DNA of 64,000 nucleotides from a bacterium (GTDB lineage Bacteria > Vulcanimicrobiota > JABDET01), in NCBI GenBank assembly GCA_021800275.1, contig JAJYZB010000005.1, forward strand, positions 1 through 64,000, in the 5' to 3' direction. Under the pieces are notes generated by a model, which was given only the letters and a program-made list of their open reading frames with translations, was not told where the DNA came from and ran no database searches. How positions within the stretch are numbered: the stretch's first letter is position 1; every line of letters starts with the position of its first letter. Positions 24,322 to 31,912 of this stretch are shown here, piece after piece. The translations under genes and the position numbers were made by a program.

Positions 24322-25118
24322 TCATTGATTCTTCAAGAACGAATTTAATTCACATCACCAGCCGAGATAATCCTTTTATAAAAGAAATAGGAAGATTAAA
24401 GAAAATTCTTCCTGATGAAACAGGAAGAGTTTTTATTGAGGGAACTCGGTTAATTGAAGAGGGCTTTAAATCAGGGCTTTTCTTTGAATTTTTATTTTTA
24501 ACCCCCGAGAAGTTTGAGCGTTTGAAGGATGGGCTATTTTTTCAGAAATTTTCTGCTAAAATGAAAGTTTTTCAAGTGACTGATCAGATTATGAAATCTA
24601 TCAGTCTTGAAGAAACACCTTCTGGAATTCTGGCTGTTGTCAGGATTCCGCCCAAAACGGTTTCTCTGTCAGGAAGTTATTTTATCGCTCTCTGCGGAAT
24701 CCAGGATCCGGGAAATGCGGGTTCTCTTCTGCGAGCAGCAGAAGGAACGGGATTTTCCGTTTGGTTTTCTGAAGATACAGTTCACCCTTTCCACCCAAAA
24801 GTTGTAAAAGCTAGTATGGGATCTGCTTTTCGAGTCCCCTGTCAAAAGGGAAATTTATCGGCTTTTTTGTTGAAATTAAAAGAGAAAGGGGTATCTCTTG
24901 TTGGGTCTGGGGTTTCTGAAGGGATTTTTTACAAAGACTGGAAATGGAAACCCCCTTATTGTCTTCTTTTGGGATCAGAAGCCAGAGGACTCCCAGAATC
25001 AGTTAAACCTTTGATTGATGGGATGGTTGTGATTCCTCTCCAGGGGAAAGTTGAATCTCTAAATGTGTCTGCAGCCGGGGCGGTCCTTATGTTTGAATCC
25101 AGGAGCCAGTCTAAGTAA
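24318..25118 (+). CDS. TrmH/SpoU-family RNA 2'-O-methyltransferase, non-standard start
   Basis: The open frame carries an intact SpoU protein of about 266 residues. The substrate-binding N-terminal domain is visible (HITSRDNPFIKEIGRLKKIL, VFIEGTRLIEEGFKSG). The SPOUT knot shows the three motifs: GIQDPGNAGSLLRAAEGTGF, LLGSEARGLPES and IPLQGKVESLNVSAAGAVLM. No ATG, GTG or TTG occurs in frame before 24513, well inside the conserved domain. The likely start is a CTG at 24318 (CTGA overlap with the rplT stop) or ATC/ATT just after it. It modifies ribose in rRNA or tRNA. Confidence 0.85.
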   Translation: MIIDSSRTNLIHITSRDNPFIKEIGRLKKILPDETGRVFIEGTRLIEEGFKSGLFFEFLFLTPEKFERLKDGLFFQKFSAKMKVFQVTDQIMKSISLEETPSGILAVVRIPPKTVSLSGSYFIALCGIQDPGNAGSLLRAAEGTGFSVWFSEDTVHPFHPKVVKASMGSAFRVPCQKGNLSAFLLKLKEKGVSLVGSGVSEGIFYKDWKWKPPYCLLLGSEARGLPESVKPLIDGMVVIPLQGKVESLNVSAAGAVLMFESRSQSK

Positions 25119-25421
25119 TCCAGGCTGTGCAGGTCATCTCAGATTTTTGTCAGTGCTGAACAGGAGTTAATTTTTCGTAAGTGTGATCGTAAACCCGTTT
25201 GTAATATCCGGGACCATCCGGCCCGTTTGACCAGTAAGAATCCAGGGGTACATTACTGCCATTATAACAATAGTAGATGATTCTGTCAATCTGACTGAAT
25301 CGTCTTATTCTTCAGAACTGACAACTTCACCAGCCTGATGGCAGCAGGATGCGGATGAGAAAAAAGTATGTGACAGAGATCACGGACAGCTTACTAAAAA
25401 AGGGGTAAAATAAGAATAGAG
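25119..25421. other. intergenic region with one remnant frame
   Basis: This is about 300 bases between the methyltransferase and the exported Tyr/Gly-rich protein. It holds a minus-strand remnant frame (listed separately) and, near 25390-25420, an AT-rich stretch that could carry the promoter for the next gene. No tRNA or terminator is clear. Confidence 0.4.
25150..25311 (-). pseudogene. C-terminal remnant of an unidentified protein
   Basis: The minus strand is open for 53 codons and reads RIIYYCYNGSNVPLDSYWSN then GPDGPGYYKRVYDHTYEKLT and PVQH before the TGA at 25150-25152. Composition and the aromatic, glycine-rich pattern look like real protein sequence. There is no start codon, because a TGA closes the frame at 25312. 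I do not recognise the family. Confidence 0.35.
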
Positions 25422-25430
25422 GTGAAAAAA

Positions 25431-26198
25431 ATGAATAAGAAGGGGTTTTTGTTTTTATTGGCGCTCATTTTATTCTCAACAGTTGGCGGTTTTGCAAAAC
25501 CTGCTCAGAAAAATGTACCCATGAGGATTTACGTGAATCAGACCCGTTTTTATGGCAGCTATTTTGTGAGAAATCACAAAATTTATGTCAGAGCGGCATC
25601 ATTTAAAAATGCATTATATCTCCCTTCAAATTATTCTTTTCCCGAAAGAATTCAGATTATGAACCAGGGAAATTCGTACATTGATCTCAGAGCTTATGCG
25701 CGGGAAAATAGGGATACTGTGATGACGAATTGGAATACAGGGATTATCAATCTTTTCACAGTTCCTTTGTCAACAAATTCTTATTCTGCAGGTTATATGG
25801 GCGGCACCTCATTCCCTTCAGGCTATTATTCATCACCTCTGCAGCAGTCTTATGTTTCAGGCTATATGCCCCAGGGTTATGGGTCGGGCTACCAGGTCTA
25901 TGTCCCTGGACCGACAATAGTCGTTCCTCCTGCTTCTTCCGCTGATAGTTCCTGGTGTTTAGAACATATGTGTTCTCCAATCACTCATCGTCCTGAAGCA
26001 GCTCTTCCTCCCCCTGCGCTGACCTTAGAACCTCTTGTTGGCAATCCATGGTATAACTACCCTCGTTATGCTCCAGATCCTTATTATACACAGTATAATC
26101 CAACCATGTATAACCCTTATGGTTACTACAATGGATATGGTGGATATAATAATGGATATTTTGGGGGACAGCCTTTTGGCGGTACAATTTATCCATAA
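25431..26198 (+). CDS. exported Tyr/Gly/Pro-rich protein of unknown function
   Basis: From the ATG at 25431 (GAGGTG just upstream) this is 255 residues. The signal peptide is MNKKGFLFLLALILFSTVGG with cleavage after GFA. The next about 80 residues (IYVNQTRFYGSYFVRNHKIY, VRAASFKNALYLPSNYSF) recall the beta-rich start of stalk-like surface domains. The C-terminal about 150 residues are low complexity, dominated by Tyr, Gly, Pro, Ser and Asn (GYYNGYGGYNNGYFGGQPFG). Such tails are common in adhesive or self-assembling surface proteins. An intrinsic terminator follows. Confidence 0.75.
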   Translation: MNKKGFLFLLALILFSTVGGFAKPAQKNVPMRIYVNQTRFYGSYFVRNHKIYVRAASFKNALYLPSNYSFPERIQIMNQGNSYIDLRAYARENRDTVMTNWNTGIINLFTVPLSTNSYSAGYMGGTSFPSGYYSSPLQQSYVSGYMPQGYGSGYQVYVPGPTIVVPPASSADSSWCLEHMCSPITHRPEAALPPPALTLEPLVGNPWYNYPRYAPDPYYTQYNPTMYNPYGYYNGYGGYNNGYFGGQPFGGTIYP

Positions 26199-26216
26199 AT
26201 CAGCCTCTGGTACAAT

Positions 26217-26256
26217 ACAGCTCCTCCTCAATGGAGATTGGGAAGGAGCTGTTTTA
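26217..26256 (+). terminator. intrinsic terminator
   Basis: ACAGCTCCT (26217-26225) pairs with AGGAGCTGT (26244-26252), and a TTTTATT run follows the 3' arm. It ends the transcript of the Tyr/Gly-rich exported protein. Confidence 0.75.
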
Positions 26257-26279
26257 TTAATCCATAAAATAGCTTTATT

Positions 26280-27467
26280 GTGATTCGTTCTTTAAATTCT
26301 TTAAAGAAAATCGTTTATTTAGCTGCTTTTCTGCGTTCTACTGCAATCGGTTTCATCAGTGTTTTTTTAGGATTCTATTTTGTTGAAAGGGGATTTTCTC
26401 CATTTCTTTCAGGGATTTTAATCACTGCCGGTTTATTAGGAAATGCTTTTGCCACGTCTTTGATCGGTTTTCTCGGTTTTAGAGCAGATAGGAAAACTCT
26501 TCTGCTCTGCTACTCATTTGTCAGCGCCATTGGCGGAATTCTGATGTCTTATGAGTTTTCATTTGTTTTTCTGGTATTTATCGCGTTTTTTGGGATGCTC
26601 AATGGAATGGGCAAAGATCGGAGTGGAATTAGAGCTGTTGATCAAACCCTTCTCGCAGATGCCGTCGAACCTGGGAACAGGACCATGGTTTATGCTCACT
26701 ACAATATGTTAATGGACTCAGGACTAATTCTTGGGGCAGGACTGGCTGGGATCCCTAAACTTTTAACCTTTTATCACGGTTCTTTCAGTTTTGTGATTTA
26801 TGGAATTCTTTTTGCTCTCAGTGGGGTTTTATATACCTCAGCCTCTATTCCGAGGATCAGCGAGAAAAAAAAGGGTGAAAAACTAAAAATTCAACCTGAA
26901 ACTAAGAAAAAAATCAGAAAACTTTCTTTTTTATTTTCACTGGACAGTCTTGGAGGCGGTTTTTTAACAGCCAGCCTTGTATCATACTGGTTTTTCAGCC
27001 GATTTCATGAGTCAGCAGCAGTGGTGGCGGGTTTGTTTTTTTTAGCGAGAATTTTAAATCTGCTGTCAAATTACGGAGCAGTCTGGATCTCTAAACAGAT
27101 TGGATTGGTCAAAACTATGGTTTTTACCCATTTACCTGCCAGTGTGTGTTTGATTTTAGCCGCTTTTTCACCTTATTTCTGGTTAGCCGCTTTATTTTTT
27201 CTGATTCGAGAGAGCTTTATTCAAATGGATGTTCCAACTCGAGAGTCTTATACCATGGCTATTGTTGAACCCCATGAACGATCTTATGCTTCTGGGATCA
27301 CTAATGCGGTTCGGAATTTTGGGTGGACAATTCCACCGATCCTGGCAGGAGAGGGGATGGGGTTGTTTCAAGGATTTCCTCTGGTTGCTGGAAGCGCTTT
27401 AAAAATTCTTTATGATCTGCTGCTCTATGCTCAGTTTCGTCATCTGAAACCTCCTGAAGAAACATGA
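26280..27467 (+). CDS. MFS transporter of unknown substrate
   Basis: This 395-residue protein has 12 hydrophobic segments and a basic central loop (EKKKGEKLKIQPETKKKIRK, about residues 198-218). The first half holds GFLGFRADRKTLLLCYSF, the MFS loop 2-3 equivalent, and DRSGIRAVDQTLLADAV. I start it at the GTG at 26280; no strong ribosome-binding site is visible. It lies directly after the terminator and is the last gene before a cluster of small Asn-rich proteins. No substrate can be inferred. Confidence 0.78.
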   Translation: MIRSLNSLKKIVYLAAFLRSTAIGFISVFLGFYFVERGFSPFLSGILITAGLLGNAFATSLIGFLGFRADRKTLLLCYSFVSAIGGILMSYEFSFVFLVFIAFFGMLNGMGKDRSGIRAVDQTLLADAVEPGNRTMVYAHYNMLMDSGLILGAGLAGIPKLLTFYHGSFSFVIYGILFALSGVLYTSASIPRISEKKKGEKLKIQPETKKKIRKLSFLFSLDSLGGGFLTASLVSYWFFSRFHESAAVVAGLFFLARILNLLSNYGAVWISKQIGLVKTMVFTHLPASVCLILAAFSPYFWLAALFFLIRESFIQMDVPTRESYTMAIVEPHERSYASGITNAVRNFGWTIPPILAGEGMGLFQGFPLVAGSALKILYDLLLYAQFRHLKPPEET

Positions 27468-27598
27468 AATTTTGGACTTCTTTTTAAACCTTCTATTTTA
27501 GCTGCCTTGACTGGATGTTAACAACTTTTTTCTTTTAATCCCTTCTTAATTTTGGTATTCTGAATATAGAAGTTCAAATAAAAGAGGAGGAATTAAAA

Positions 27599-27898
27599 AT
27601 GAGTGATACAACAGTCAATACAGCAGGTGCAGCGGGAATGGCTTGTCCAAAGGTTTGTCCCGAAAGTTCTAATATCAATATTAAGCAGTTAAATGGGAAT
27701 CAGAATCAATCGAAAATTAATGTCTCTGCAGGTTCCAGTTTGCCAACATCAGATGTTTATATTGAACAGGGGAACTTTAACACTAATTCTTCTTCTGTTT
27801 CAGTCAATATGAGCACAGCCCCTATTGGAAAATCACAGGTTACAATTTACACTCACGATATTCCGGATGAAACCGGAACCTATAACGTTGTTGTATAG
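27599..27898 (+). CDS. small Asn/Ser-rich protein with curlin-like repeats
   Basis: This 99-residue protein has an excellent ribosome-binding site (GAGGAGG eight bases before the ATG). It has no signal peptide. After a short N-terminus with two Cys (ACPKVCPES) come two repeats of alternating polar and hydrophobic residues: NINIKQLNGNQNQSKINVSA and DVYIEQGNFNTNSSSVSVNM. The I-x-Q-x-x-G-N-x-N pattern resembles curlin repeats that stack into amyloid beta-helices. The last about 30 residues (KSQVTIYTHDIPDETGTYNV) are a separate strand-rich tail. I know no named family; the amyloid idea is inference from pattern. Confidence 0.65.
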   Translation: MSDTTVNTAGAAGMACPKVCPESSNINIKQLNGNQNQSKINVSAGSSLPTSDVYIEQGNFNTNSSSVSVNMSTAPIGKSQVTIYTHDIPDETGTYNVVV

Positions 27899-27916
27899 GA
27901 GTTAAAAGATAGTGGC

Positions 27917-27958
27917 CGCCCCACCGAAATGAGCCTATTTCGCGTGGGGGCGCGAAAT
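27917..27958 (+). promoter_or_regulatory. two mutually exclusive hairpins between the small repeat genes
   Basis: The segment ATTTCGCG at 27937-27944 can pair with CGCGAAAT at 27951-27958 (perfect 8 bp, loop TGGGGG). The same segment with the following GTGGGGGCG can instead pair with CGCCCCAC-CGAAAT at 27917-27930. The two folds exclude one another. The element ends 23 bases before the ATG at 27982. There is no T-run, so simple termination is unlikely. Confidence 0.5.
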
Positions 27959-27981
27959 GTTGAAAGGACAGGGGATGGAAA

Positions 27982-28374
27982 ATGGTAGGACAGATCAATA
28001 ATCGGATTATTCATTCTGACATTGGAGTGAATCGTTCCAATAACACGATGAGCACTAATCGTAGAGTCTGGAATGCAGATAATGCTATCATCAATGAAAA
28101 TAATGGAACCAATGATTCCTCTAACACGATCAACAGCCGCTCCTTTTTTGCTTATAATAAGATCATCAATATTTATCAATATTCAAACCCATATTATCCT
28201 CCTGTCTGCACAGGTTCAGGAAATACTGGTTGGGGAAACACAGGTTTCGGAAGCGGTCCATGGGCTCCTTATCCAAATCCCTGGACATGCACCAGTCCAT
28301 GGACCTGGTGCCCATGGAGTTTCTGTTTCTCTCCTTTTCTCTGGACGTTAGGTTCTTGTCTTCCTGTTTTTTGA
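27982..28374 (+). CDS. small Asn-rich repeat protein with Trp/Pro/Cys-rich tail
   Basis: This 130-residue protein is downstream of the paired hairpins, with GGGGATGGAAA before the ATG. Residues 5-50 form two about 24-residue repeats, NNRIIHSDIGVNRSNNTMST and DNAIINENNGTNDSSNTINS, sharing I-I-x4-G-x-N-x-S-N-T. The C-terminal about 60 residues are quite different: GNTGWGNTGFGSGPWAPYPN, then PWTCTSPWTWCPWSFCFSPF, very rich in Trp, Pro and Cys. There is no signal peptide. It is probably a paralogue in style of the 99-residue neighbour. Function is unknown. Confidence 0.6.
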   Translation: MVGQINNRIIHSDIGVNRSNNTMSTNRRVWNADNAIINENNGTNDSSNTINSRSFFAYNKIINIYQYSNPYYPPVCTGSGNTGWGNTGFGSGPWAPYPNPWTCTSPWTWCPWSFCFSPFLWTLGSCLPVF

Positions 28375-28566
28375 AATTAAATCATCATCAGTGCTGCCAG
28401 CTGCTTCAGCAGCAGGAACAGCATCAGTGCCAGTCCCAATTCCTGCTGTAACAACTGCTGTTCCTATGATTCCTGCAGCCTGACCAGAGGCATCCCATGG
28501 ATCATTCGTAAAGCTGTCAGCAATATTTTTTCCTATGTTTTTAGCCGCCTGATTTTTAAGACTCAT
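28348..28566 (-). CDS. possible small Ala/Gly-rich protein
   Basis: On the opposite strand, overlapping the end of the previous gene by 27 bases, a 72-residue frame reads KNIADSFTNDPWDASGQAAG then IIGTAVVTAGIGTGTDAVPA. The composition is protein-like with a glycine/alanine-rich hydrophobic middle. No convincing ribosome-binding site is seen ahead of the ATG at 28566. It may be real or a fortuitous open stretch. Confidence 0.35.
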   Translation of the reverse strand: MSLKNQAAKNIGKNIADSFTNDPWDASGQAAGIIGTAVVTAGIGTGTDAVPAAEAAGSTDDDLISKNRKTRT

Positions 28567-28643
28567 CAAGGATAAAGGCTCAATTTTAATTTCAAAGTTA
28601 ACAAAATGGCAGCAAATAGATGATGGAAATTACAGGATTACTT

Positions 28644-28652
28644 TGATATAAT
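28644..28652 (+). promoter_or_regulatory. extended -10 promoter of the PLD-like gene
   Basis: TGATATAAT is a perfect TG-n-TATAAT extended -10 element, 45 bases before the ATG at 28698. No good -35 lies 17 bases upstream, as is usual for extended -10 promoters. A GGAGAGGG ribosome-binding site follows. Confidence 0.6.
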
Positions 28653-28697
28653 AACACTAAGGGTAGGACAAGCTGTATAAAAGGAGAGGGTGTAATC

Positions 28698-30248
28698 ATG
28701 AATATTCCAAATTCTGGTCAGTCTAACGTTAATTCTTCACCGAATACGAATTGCAATCTTCCTGCAGTTCCCGCCAATGGAACAACGATTCAGCCTTTAA
28801 TGAATGCGGATCAAATTTTCCCTGCTGAATTGGCAGTGATTAATTCTGCTAAACCCGGCGGCAGTATTTATATGAGTCAATACACTCTCCCTACTCCAAC
28901 TGATGGCCCCTCTGTCGGAACTCCTGCATCCAATGCACAGAGAGATATTCTTTCAGCGATTGCAAAACAGATTAAAAATCATGTGAATGTCTATGTTGTG
29001 GCTGATAATGAAGCTCAAAAAAATGGAGGCACAAGAAATTCGGCTGCAATCCAGTGGTTGAAGCAGCAGGGAGCTTATATTCTCCCTTATCCTGCGCAGT
29101 ATGTGACTATTAATCATACAAAGTTTATTGGCAGCAGCAGTGGTTATGCTGTTGTTACCAGTGCTAATGAATCTCCCCATATGGCTGATTCACCAGACAA
29201 CAACACAGGATTTTTGTTTGCTGGAGCTGCAGCTCATAATGGAATTGTCCAGGCTTTTCTTCCACAGTGGAATTTTTCAGCGCAGCAGGATCCTACGGAT
29301 GCCTCTAATTATCCGACCCCAACGATTAACAATAAACTGATTCCAGACAGCAAAGTAACCTGGTTAAACACAGCTCCTGCTGCTGAAACCGGAGCAGCTC
29401 AGGATCAAACTCAGATTAAACAGGCTTATATGAATTTAATTCAAAAAGCGGCTCATGCTCCTTTAAATCCTGATGGAACAAAACCTTATTTGTATTTAGA
29501 GCAGTGGGATCTTTCAGATTCAGATTTAACCAATGCCCTGATTCAAGCTAAACAGACTAATCCTAATTTAGACATTAAAGTCATTATTGATCCTGATCAG
29601 TATCTCTGGGGAGAGCAGCATCCACAGACAAATGGACAGCCCAGTGATATTGTTTCAAGTTATAATACTTTAACACAAGCGGGTATTCAAGTTCGATTTG
29701 CTAATTTAAATCCCCATCCCCCTGGACCAGAAGGGAAATGGCCTCAGATTTTCCATGACAAATGGATCGAATTTAATGGTCAGGAAGTGATCAATGGCAG
29801 CGGAAACTTTTCGTGGGATTCTATGGAAGGCAATGATGGGAAAAAGCACAATCGGGAAGTGGATGTAGATGTAGTGGATGCTAATGCTGCTCAGGCTTAT
29901 ACCCAGAAGTTTTTAAATGATTGGAGTAATAACAGTTCATCTGATCCAAATGCAGCTTCACAAGGTGGAAATGCCCAGTCAGCCAATCAAGCCTACAATC
30001 CCGGGAACAGAGTCTCGAATGGTTTAGAAGAAATGGGTGGACATTCTGATAATGGATATTTTCCCAGATTCCACACTTATCTCAATACTGTTGGACAGCT
30101 TTTTCCATCTGAAACAGCTCCTGTTTCTTCTCCTTCCAGCATAAGTCTTTCTCAGTTTCCTTCAGTCTGGTCTAAATGGAATTCTAAAGATATGAAATTT
30201 ACGAATGATCCGGTGTTAAATTCCAGCCGATTTAAGTTTCCATTTTAA
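28698..30248 (+). CDS. phospholipase D-like (HKD) protein
   Basis: This 516-residue protein contains two PLD-superfamily halves. The first active-site motif is in VTINHTKFIGSSSGYAVVTS (H-x-K, then an S/N-rich strand). The second is in FHDKWIEFNGQEVINGSGNF with SWDSMEGND. The family hydrolyses or transfers phosphodiesters in phospholipids or DNA. There is no signal peptide or membrane segment. The first about 30 residues (NSGQSNVNSSPNTNCNLPAV) are Asn/Ser-rich like the small proteins upstream, and the C-terminal about 110 residues are a low-complexity Ser/Asn/Pro region. It has its own promoter. The substrate is not indicated. Confidence 0.8.
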   Translation: MNIPNSGQSNVNSSPNTNCNLPAVPANGTTIQPLMNADQIFPAELAVINSAKPGGSIYMSQYTLPTPTDGPSVGTPASNAQRDILSAIAKQIKNHVNVYVVADNEAQKNGGTRNSAAIQWLKQQGAYILPYPAQYVTINHTKFIGSSSGYAVVTSANESPHMADSPDNNTGFLFAGAAAHNGIVQAFLPQWNFSAQQDPTDASNYPTPTINNKLIPDSKVTWLNTAPAAETGAAQDQTQIKQAYMNLIQKAAHAPLNPDGTKPYLYLEQWDLSDSDLTNALIQAKQTNPNLDIKVIIDPDQYLWGEQHPQTNGQPSDIVSSYNTLTQAGIQVRFANLNPHPPGPEGKWPQIFHDKWIEFNGQEVINGSGNFSWDSMEGNDGKKHNREVDVDVVDANAAQAYTQKFLNDWSNNSSSDPNAASQGGNAQSANQAYNPGNRVSNGLEEMGGHSDNGYFPRFHTYLNTVGQLFPSETAPVSSPSSISLSQFPSVWSKWNSKDMKFTNDPVLNSSRFKFPF

Positions 30249-30306
30249 CTGGCGTATTTTAAGCAGGCAGGAAAATTGCTGGATGGCAATCAATAATTAA
30301 ATAATT

Positions 30307-30987
30307 ATGTTATTTTGTGAGAATTGCGGGGTAAAAAAAGAGGAGTCATCTCGATTCTGTTCAGAATGCGGGAAGCCATTTTCAGCCAATTCCATTCAGG
30401 GAAAACAAAGCGCTGAAAGTATATCTCCAGGAGTTAGTGGATGGACATGGTATTGGAGGACGTGGGCAGCTGCTTCTGTGAATCCTGCTGCCCTGTATCC
30501 TCAGCTTGGAAATCCAGGAACAAATGGGGAGGCTGTTAAGTTTTTTCTTATCACACAATTTATCTCAGGACTGGTTCCTGTCCTATTCATAGTGATAAGG
30601 AATCTGCATGCAGCAGCCAGCCCTGTCGGTCTAATTGTTATTCCTCTTGTTCTGTTAGGACTTATGGTTGTTGTTTTGGTTTCCTGGCTTTTTTTGTATA
30701 TTGGAGCGTGGTTGTTTAATTTTACCCTTTCAATAGTTGGAGGGGCTTCTGGTGGTTATCCTGCGACATTTCAAACTATGGCTTTTTCATCTGCGCCTGG
30801 AATTATTCCTTTTATTGGCGGATTATGGGTGCTTATCATGCTCATTGTCGGCTCAAGTCAAGCGCATCACACAGAAATTTGGCGTCCTATTGTGGCATTT
30901 ATTTTAGAGCTTTTCATGATCGTTTTTTTTGTGATGATTTGCTTTCTCCTTATCTGGGTTTTAGTTGTGGCAGTGCATCATTTATAA
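30307..30987 (+). CDS. zinc-ribbon membrane protein, Yip1-like
   Basis: This 226-residue protein starts with a zinc ribbon (FCENCGVKKEESSRFCSECG) and a short linker. About five membrane segments follow (residues 75-95, 100-125, 130-150, 160-180 and 195-220), with the layout of YIP1-type bacterial membrane proteins (WRTWAAASVNPAALYPQLGN, GGYPATFQTMAFSSAPGIIP). Its role is unknown. It is followed after 26 bases by another zinc-ribbon gene in the same direction. Confidence 0.7.
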   Translation: MLFCENCGVKKEESSRFCSECGKPFSANSIQGKQSAESISPGVSGWTWYWRTWAAASVNPAALYPQLGNPGTNGEAVKFFLITQFISGLVPVLFIVIRNLHAAASPVGLIVIPLVLLGLMVVVLVSWLFLYIGAWLFNFTLSIVGGASGGYPATFQTMAFSSAPGIIPFIGGLWVLIMLIVGSSQAHHTEIWRPIVAFILELFMIVFFVMICFLLIWVLVVAVHHL

Positions 30988-31013
30988 ACTAAAAAAACTG
31001 GAGGTGGATGGAT

Positions 31014-31559
31014 ATGAGTGATTTTTTAAACCGGGTGAAAGGGGTTGTTAACAAAGGGGTCACAACAGCATCAGTTAAGTTAAAGGAATCAGTCGAAATC
31101 GGTAAAATAGACACAAAACTCAAAAGTCTTTCCAGCGATAAAAATGAAAGAATTCTTGAACTGGGCAATATTGTTTACACTCTTTTTAAGCAAGGCACCT
31201 TGAAAGATCAGAGGACTAGAATTGAAGAAAAGTGCGGAGCCATCCAGGATATAGATCGAAAAATTCAAGATGCTGAAAATGAAATTATGCGGGTTCGTAA
31301 AGAAACAGAAGAATTTTTAGGCAGGACTCAGAGTTCTTTTTTAAGTGATATAAAGTGCAACTGTGGAAACATGATTAAACAAGGAGCAAAGTTCTGCACC
31401 AGCTGTGGCAGAAATGTTTCTGAGCTTCCTGTTGATCTCGAAAAAGAAAAATCTGTTCTTTCTTCTTGTTCTAACTGCGGCGCTCAGAGAACAAATACTG
31501 ACGCAAAGTTCTGCCAACAGTGCGGCAGTTCTTTTTCTCAGCCTTCTTCCCAGGCATAA
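31014..31559 (+). CDS. coiled-coil protein with two C-terminal zinc ribbons
   Basis: From the ATG at 31014, seven bases after GGAGGTG, this is 181 residues. The N-terminal half is helical and charged (FLNRVKGVVNKGVTTASVKL, then IQDIDRKIQDAENEIMRVRK), probably coiled-coil. The C-terminus has two zinc ribbons: CNCGNMIKQGAKFCTSCG and CSNCGAQRTNTDAKFCQQCG. It is likely cytoplasmic. Proteins of this shape are common but uncharacterised. It is probably co-transcribed with the Yip1-like gene. Confidence 0.7.
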   Translation: MSDFLNRVKGVVNKGVTTASVKLKESVEIGKIDTKLKSLSSDKNERILELGNIVYTLFKQGTLKDQRTRIEEKCGAIQDIDRKIQDAENEIMRVRKETEEFLGRTQSSFLSDIKCNCGNMIKQGAKFCTSCGRNVSELPVDLEKEKSVLSSCSNCGAQRTNTDAKFCQQCGSSFSQPSSQA

Positions 31560-31651
31560 GACTAAACCGTTTTTAAAGGTATTTTTAACAAAATGAAGAA
31601 AAAGAAAAAATTGACGAGAATAGACTGTTTTTTGTAAAGAGGTGATAGGAA

Positions 31652-31906
31652 ATGGCACATAAAAAAGGGATGGGAAGTTCACGGAATGGCAGAGATTCCA
31701 ATCCGCAGTTTTTAGGTGTAAAGGTTTATGGTGGTGAAAAAATAAAAGCGGGCTCCATTATTGTGAGACAGAGAGGAACAAAGATTTATCCTGGGGATGG
31801 AGTTGGCATGGGGAAAGACCACACGCTTTTTGCAAAATTGGACGGGATTGTTCAATTCGAACCTAGAGACGGAAAAAAGAGAGTCCACATTATTAAAACG
31901 GGATGA
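31652..31906 (+). CDS. rpmA: ribosomal protein bL27
   Basis: This 84-residue protein sits at the peptidyl-transferase centre. The sequence [20 protein letters not shown] then [20 protein letters not shown] and [20 protein letters not shown] is unmistakable. The AGGTG ribosome-binding site is good. The usual partner rplU is not adjacent: the preceding gene is a zinc-ribbon protein, so rpmA stands alone here. The start is not of the cleaved-extension type seen in Firmicutes. Confidence 0.96.
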   Translation: MAHKKGMGSSRNGRDSNPQFLGVKVYGGEKIKAGSIIVRQRGTKIYPGDGVGMGKDHTLFAKLDGIVQFEPRDGKKRVHIIKTG

Positions 31907-31912
31907 GACGAT

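Noticed and set aside
31341-31682. 113-residue minus-strand frame
   Set aside because: Antisense to the zinc-ribbon gene; its residues reflect the cysteine codons of that gene.
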